Source: Clitopilus passeckerianus
Lineage: Eukaryota > Basidiomycota > Agaricomycetes > Agaricales > Entolomataceae
Direction of reading: 5' to 3'
Assembly (NCBI GenBank): GCA_944990035.1
Contig: CALYLX010000032.1
Location: 62,001-126,000 of the forward strand
DNA: 64,000 bases
The notes beneath the pieces are model-generated. The model worked only from the letters and a program-made list of their open reading frames with translations. It ran no database searches and was not told the DNA's origin. Each line of letters opens with the position of its first letter. The first letter of the stretch is position 1. A program made the translations under genes and the position numbers. This document shows, in pieces, positions 59,051-64,000 of this stretch.

Positions 59051-61191
59051 ATGGCTCCCTCTGGACGCGTTGGTATCATTGGTGCAGGCGCAGCCGGCCT
59101 AGTCACTGGGCAAATCCTACAGAATGACGGGTTCGATGTCCAGCTCATCACACGCGACAGTAGTCCAGGTGGTGTCTGGGCCAGGGAAAGGATATATCCA
59201 GGACTCACTATAAATAAGTACGGCTTTTTACTGAACTCTACGAAAGGTGCTAACCGTGGACAAATAGTGTTCATGGTGAATTCAGGTTCTCTTCGTTGCC
59301 AATGCCCCCTCCGGACCGGTCAACGGAGACAGGAGGTCGACTATCTGGCGATGATATGTGCAACTACATGGAAACGTTCGCCTCTACCTTTCTCGATGGC
59401 AAAATCAAGTATCAAACGGAAATCATTGGAATAAAGCGGAGGTCGGACGGCATTTGGGACGTGGCAGTCAAGGACCTTCGGAACGGAAAGGAAGATTGCC
59501 TTGAATTCGACCGCGTTGTCCTCTGCAGTGGAGTATGGTTCCGCCCATTCTAGAGTATTCCTCGTACTGAACCTTGTGTAGGGTTGCAGCACTCCCCATA
59601 TCCCACCCTCTATCTCTTCCGAAGCGGCACAAAAGGCTGGGTTCGGAGGTCGTGTGATCCACACCAAGTATTTCCGAGATAACCTCGACGACATTCTAGA
59701 GAGGACAAACGCCAACCAACCTGTGGTGGTTGTTGGCGGTGGAAAATCTGCTCAAGAGTACGTTTGCTTTCATTGTATTCGATTTCACTCCTCCAACAAA
59801 CCATTGCATAGTGTTGCTACTTACCTTGCGAAGGCTGGACGCAAAGTCAGTGTGGTATTTGAAAAGGCTGATGCGATACTGGCTACCAGTATACCACTGC
59901 CTTATTTCATTCGAAGAAGCAGGTTTGTGTAACGAGAGCAGCACCCTTCTGTGATCTGATCCTCTTCTGCAGGTTTCTCCCGGTGCTGTCCCCGCACATC
60001 GAACTGCGAACACGTCTAGAGTGCGTTGACCATGTGATTCCGAGTTGTCTGGCTCTGACCCTGTGGCTGCCTTTTAGACGCTTCCTACACACAACATGGT
60101 TAGGAAGCAAAATCGTTCATTTCATTTGGAACGCAATCACATCCACAGGAGTAGGTCTACTCACCTTCGTTTTCCAACAAAAACCAATCCTAAAAACGAC
60201 GCTCTAGTTTGATGCCTTCCAAATCCCCAAGGGCTCCCCACTACGAAATGCCCAATCGCTCTTCTGGGGCATCCGAACCAATGATGAAGGCGCCTACCGC
60301 CCAGGAAGCTTCCATGCTCTCGTCAACAACGGCCAGATTGAGCTCGTTGCCCCAGCTCGCGTTTTAGGCTACGGTGCGGACGGGCACTCGCTGGTACTCA
60401 GCAATGGGAGGTCTATTGGTGCGGAAGTTATCCTATTGGCCACCGGCTATGAGTCCTCGTGGACGGGTCTGTTTGACGGTACGCCTGCGTATCACAAGTC
60501 CGTTCTGCATGATATTGAAAACTTTTCACAGAGCAGACAAGCATGGAGCTGGGTCTGAAGCGCCACCCGCCTCTGATGCAGGCCGACGACGAATGGACTG
60601 GGTATACGTCCTTGTCAAACCCTCCGCCGTCAAGTCGCAGCGATGAGAGCTGGGCCTCTTCAATTTATCGAGGTATTGTCCCAGCACATAATATCTCGAG
60701 GCGGGATTTTGCTATAAACGGAGCAGTGGTATGTTATTTTCTTCTGATAGTTACTCGTAAAGACACTAATCGCACCACCGCCAAGTTCACGACTAACAAT
60801 GGCTACGTTTTCGAAGTCGTCGCCCATTGGATCTCGTCGTATTTCCTCAACGACAAAATGAGACTCCCATCTTCGGCCGAAGAAGCTCTTGCAGATACAG
60901 AAAGGAACTCCGCTTGGCTCAAGAAACGATATCCTAACATGCTGCAATGGGTGAACGAGAGTTACAGTAGCAACTTGGCATTCTTCAGGTGCAATACCTT
61001 CTACATCGCTATGGGATTGGGCTGATTATCCACCTAGTTGGCCACAATTTGTTGACGACATATTGGAGGATATGTATCTCCCTAGCCAGCGGAGTGGTGG
61101 AAACTGGCTCACTTGGCCATTCAAAGTCATCAAACTGGAGGAAATTGCTGATCTTGAGCAGGAGAGGAAGCAGATCAGGGTCTTGGAATGA
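59051..61191 (+). CDS. Flavin-containing monooxygenase
   Basis: Ten exons: 59051-59217, 59268-59532, 59582-59757, 59812-59922, 59973-60020, 60078-60150, 60208-60478, 60532-60728, 60786-60988, 61038-61191; 1665 nt, 554 aa. Marks in order: FAD-binding GIIGAGAAGLVTGQIL at residue 8, the FMO-type signature FGGRVIHTKYF, NADPH-binding VVVVGGGKSAQDVATYL directly after it, and LLATGYESSW. The family uses FAD, NADPH and oxygen to oxygenate N, S or carbonyl centres. The substrate cannot be read from sequence, and no secondary-metabolite cluster is seen around it. No signal peptide; a short amphipathic stretch around IVHFIWNAITS could touch a membrane. Complete and undamaged. Confidence 0.93.
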
Positions 61192-63293
61192 GAGCAGGAG
61201 TGAGGCGACTACCATTGTCTACTCACATTTCGCACTATATTCGAGTGCATGCTATAAGGCGTACTATGTACGCGTCTGCTTTAGGAGACCAAGTACTGCC
61301 AATTCATTGTCCCGTGCTCTGCTTCGGCAAATGTCTAATGTCAGCCTCATGGCGCTTTGAAATCAAGTTAGCCACTCTGTCGGCTGACCGAAATGAGAAA
61401 GCCCGGTCGCGACGTTGAACTAGACGTATTATCGGCAATACTTGGAGGGTTGAGAAACCTGCACTGCGAGTTCTGCTGCTTTCAAAGGCTTGAGCAATCC
61501 AGGAGCCGCCTGCATACCGGTTGTTCGTAATTGCCGTGGAGCCGACCCGTCTGTGGCGTTCTGTTCTGCGGATTCGCCAACGGGTATGGTGCATAGATAA
61601 GGGTATGAAACTTCACCAGAAAGCAAAGGTTCTCATAGACCAGTGTATGAGCAGGGGTCAGGCCTGGGGGTCGGTTTCCTAGTGTATCGGGATCCAAGTG
61701 CTAGTAACTTCTAAAGTCAATTGACCTGGGCCATAGTATCCCTGCTCACTTCGGAAGTATTTCCATATCTAGGTTCAACCTCTAACGCATTCAATGCAAT
61801 GGACGAACCCAAGAAGTTTTTTTAAGTTGTTGAAGTTGATGCTGCCATTTTTTAATCATTTTAGCCGACGCCAGTTGGACAACTGTTCACACTGGCATGC
61901 CCATCCTTACCCTTTTGTCCCAACCACAACTCCGAGCTCGGAAATTTCAAACATAGACTCAAAGCAAAAGCTTCGAGCTCCTCCTTGGGAGCAGGCCCGG
62001 TCTTGCTGTCCGTGGACGACGAGAGTGATGATACACACGGACGGTGCTGGTGGCATACAAATGATCCTCTTGATTTCCTTGATCACCCGCATCTCTTTTT
62101 TCTGTCAAAACTCTAAGCTCTGAGTACCGGCCTCAAATGCAAATTCGTTGGAGGGGCTTTCGCGAGCTACCACTCGCAGCCCCAAAGCTCTGTCAGATCT
62201 AGCTGCTCGGCATAACTACCTCGAAACTGAATTATCGCTCCTCGTCACTTCCAGATCTTATATAACTTATCCACTACGGAGAACAGTTTGCTCTGTTCAA
62301 CGACCTTCTAGAAGTTGCACAGCCTGGCAGACATTGCTTATTCTTCTTCTACCGAGCATCGTCAATCGTTTTCTCGAGCCCTCCCGAAGTCGTAGTTCGA
62401 CTATTCCTTTCTAATCACGTTACTGCTCCGAAAATGCGCTGTCATTCCCTAGGCCCTCAACTCGATTTTGAGCAAGCTAGTTAACTCTGAGGCAATAGAT
62501 TCTTTGGGAGCTCTTCCGACATATGTTCGTACTATAGTCTATATCAAAGCGCTATATCATCATGCCAATGATTCACTGTTGAGCCCTTGCAACTCCTGCA
62601 GACCATTATATGCATAATCCTACCAGTTGAAGGGCGCTCTTAAATCTTAAACAGCCCTCGGCTAAGGTTCATGCTGGACTTCGCTGCCAGGATCATAACA
62701 GTGTCTGCCCATCAATAGGTTCTTTAAAACTAAGACGGCAATTGTATACTTTCACTGGTTTCTCGTTGACTGTGATGAAATGCAAATATGTGAAACTGGA
62801 ATCCCCTGGTGCTTCTAAATTTAAGGTTTCATCTTGGCTCGAAGAGCTTAGGCAATTCATGCACTCAATGACATGCCAGTGGCCGTCACACGAACGCACA
62901 TCTTATCTTCTCATTCCTTCTTCATCCACTCTTCCCACTTCCCGCCAAATCCGGCTCACCGCGTAGACCGCCAAAATCATGTCAGGAAGCACCTGCAGGC
63001 AGGACATCTCCAAAAGCGACATCATAACGGTGTATACCAAAGCGAAACTTGATTCAGAGCTCGACTCTGTATCCGAGAGAAAGGCGAATAAGTGTGAGTT
63101 GGACGGTTCGCACTATATTCACTCAATAGACGTGATCGTTAGCGTCACGGTGATCCGCCAATTTCATTGACTCTACTCAATCAAAAACTACAGTCACAGA
63201 CCCCCAAAATGGCACGGCGTATGTGATCCTTTATCAACTAAGGACTTACCGCTCTAAAACGATTTTGCTCTTTGACAGAAGGTGGAGGCCGTT
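61192..63293. other. 2.1 kb without a recognised gene
   Basis: Only short frames with biased composition on both strands. An ATG at 63209 opens a 4-codon upstream frame ahead of the next gene. No repeat or RNA gene recognised. Confidence 0.45.
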
Positions 63294-64000
63294 ATGGAAA
63301 AGTCCCTCACAAAAGCCGGGATATTACACTTCACCGCACAACCGGATGCAGACCCCAATCACCTTGATTGTGCTTTAGCACGATTGCTCTTGCGATCCTC
63401 AGACCCCGAGAAGGTCCTAGAAGAGATAAGAGGGCCCACCTTTCGGTTCGCTGTTTCATGGTGCGACCCCTTCTTTCAATCTATCCCACCTCTGAATCTG
63501 ATACGTACTCCTTTCAAGGGTGGACGACGCCCTTGGTTTCTCAACAACAACCAGCACCATCATCAGGGCAGCCTCTGAGTCCGTCACTTCTCAAGGTCCG
63601 GATTCTCCTTCGGAGCAGGTCGTCGTTCCCAGCCCCCCCGTGTTCCTTGATCCCACTGTTGCGGCCCCACCTGTTAGCCACTGCCATGACCCCGCAGCGA
63701 CCGCCCTTTCAGGCCCTCCCTCAAAGGCAGCAACATCCCTAACCACCTCCGAACGTCATGTCGTCGGTCCGCCTCCAGGGAGCCGTCCAGGTCTACCAGA
63801 TCCCATCGTTCCCAAAAGGATCGACGGCCCTGACGAGATGTTCACTTTCCACGGTTTTCAGGTCGTGGATCGGAGTATTGAAGAGGGGAGCGCTTCCGGT
63901 ATTAACCCTTCAAATCTCGTGAAATTTAGATTCCCAGAATCTTCGGAGGGCAGGATTCCTGATCATCCGGGGAACATTACAGGCAGTCGCCTGCAGGACA
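63294..64000 (+). CDS. Start of a Pro/Ser-rich protein gene, cut by the window end
   Basis: Exon 1 63294-63445 (MEKSLTKAGILHFTAQPDAD…, then LARLLLRSSDPEKVLEEIRG), donor GTTCGC, acceptor TTTCAAG, exon 2 from 63519, open to base 64000. The N-terminal 50 residues look helical; after the join (PTFRVDDALGFSTTTS) the chain becomes Pro/Ser/Val-rich (SPSEQVVVPSPPVFLDPTV), then more mixed (DEMFTFHGFQVVDRS). Seen are 211 codons. No family recognised. The donor is not a strong one, but it is the only join that keeps both halves open. Confidence 0.5.

Overview
The window is nuclear DNA from a filamentous basidiomycete, most likely an Agaricomycete. Almost every recognisable gene is split by short introns of about 45-70 bases with GT...AG ends, and introns fall even in tiny exons (a 13-base exon in the first gene, a 17-base exon in glutathione reductase). 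The gene set is eukaryotic: 9-1-1 clamp Rad1, Hat1, mitochondrial DNA polymerase, SCAP, Hsp90. Several genes are of types common in mushrooms (a DUF6593-like protein, F-box/LRR, MYND-finger proteins, a Ser/Pro-rich protein of unknown function). No CRISPR, operon or bacterial signal is seen.

Layout. 1-3.3 kb: a PI-PLC-X-like phosphodiesterase (5' end outside the window) and RAD1, both +. 3.3-6.7 kb: no gene recognised. 6.7-8.6 kb: a Ser-rich/acidic protein (-). 8.6-16.7 kb: 8 kb without a supportable gene. 16.7-18.7 kb: glutathione reductase (+) with an unusual open 5' extension. 21.8-22.9 kb: uncharacterised 3-exon gene (-). 23.9-26.3 kb: two convergent relatives of the pyruvate dehydrogenase E3-binding protein; one looks normal (-), the other lacks the lipoyl lysine and the E3-binding domain (+). 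27-29.2 kb: acidic, Pro/Ser-rich, probably nuclear protein (+). 29.77-30.18 kb: a 407-bp MITE-like element flanked by TA. 30.5-34.5 kb: SCAP (+). 34.8-35.5 kb: DUF6593-like protein (+). 35.6-37.5 kb: HAT1 (-). 38.7-42.9 kb: mitochondrial DNA polymerase gamma (-). 43.2-45.5 kb: an F-box gene (-) with an inverted, broken copy of its 5' end beside its 3' end. 45.6 kb: tRNA-Ser(GCT) with a 14-nt intron. 45.9-47.2 kb: phosphoserine aminotransferase (-). 49.0-49.6 kb: possible Ser/Pro-rich protein (-). 52.8-55.2 kb: HSP90 (+) with heat-shock elements and a 5'UTR intron. 55.7-58.4 kb: a tandem pair of MYND-type genes, one of which has lost its zinc finger. 59.1-61.2 kb: a flavin-containing monooxygenase (+). 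63.3 kb to the end: the start of a gene running off the window.

Most genes are independent housekeeping units: DNA maintenance (RAD1, MIP1), chromatin (HAT1), redox (GLR1, FMO), mitochondrial carbon metabolism (PDX1), serine synthesis (PSAT), sterol/hypoxia sensing (SCAP) and chaperoning (HSP90). The accessory interest lies in local duplication and decay: the PDX1-like pair, the MYND pair, the F-box fragment and the MITE. Exon models were built by hand from splice signals, reading phase and family motifs. Summed exon lengths of the complete multi-exon models divide by three.
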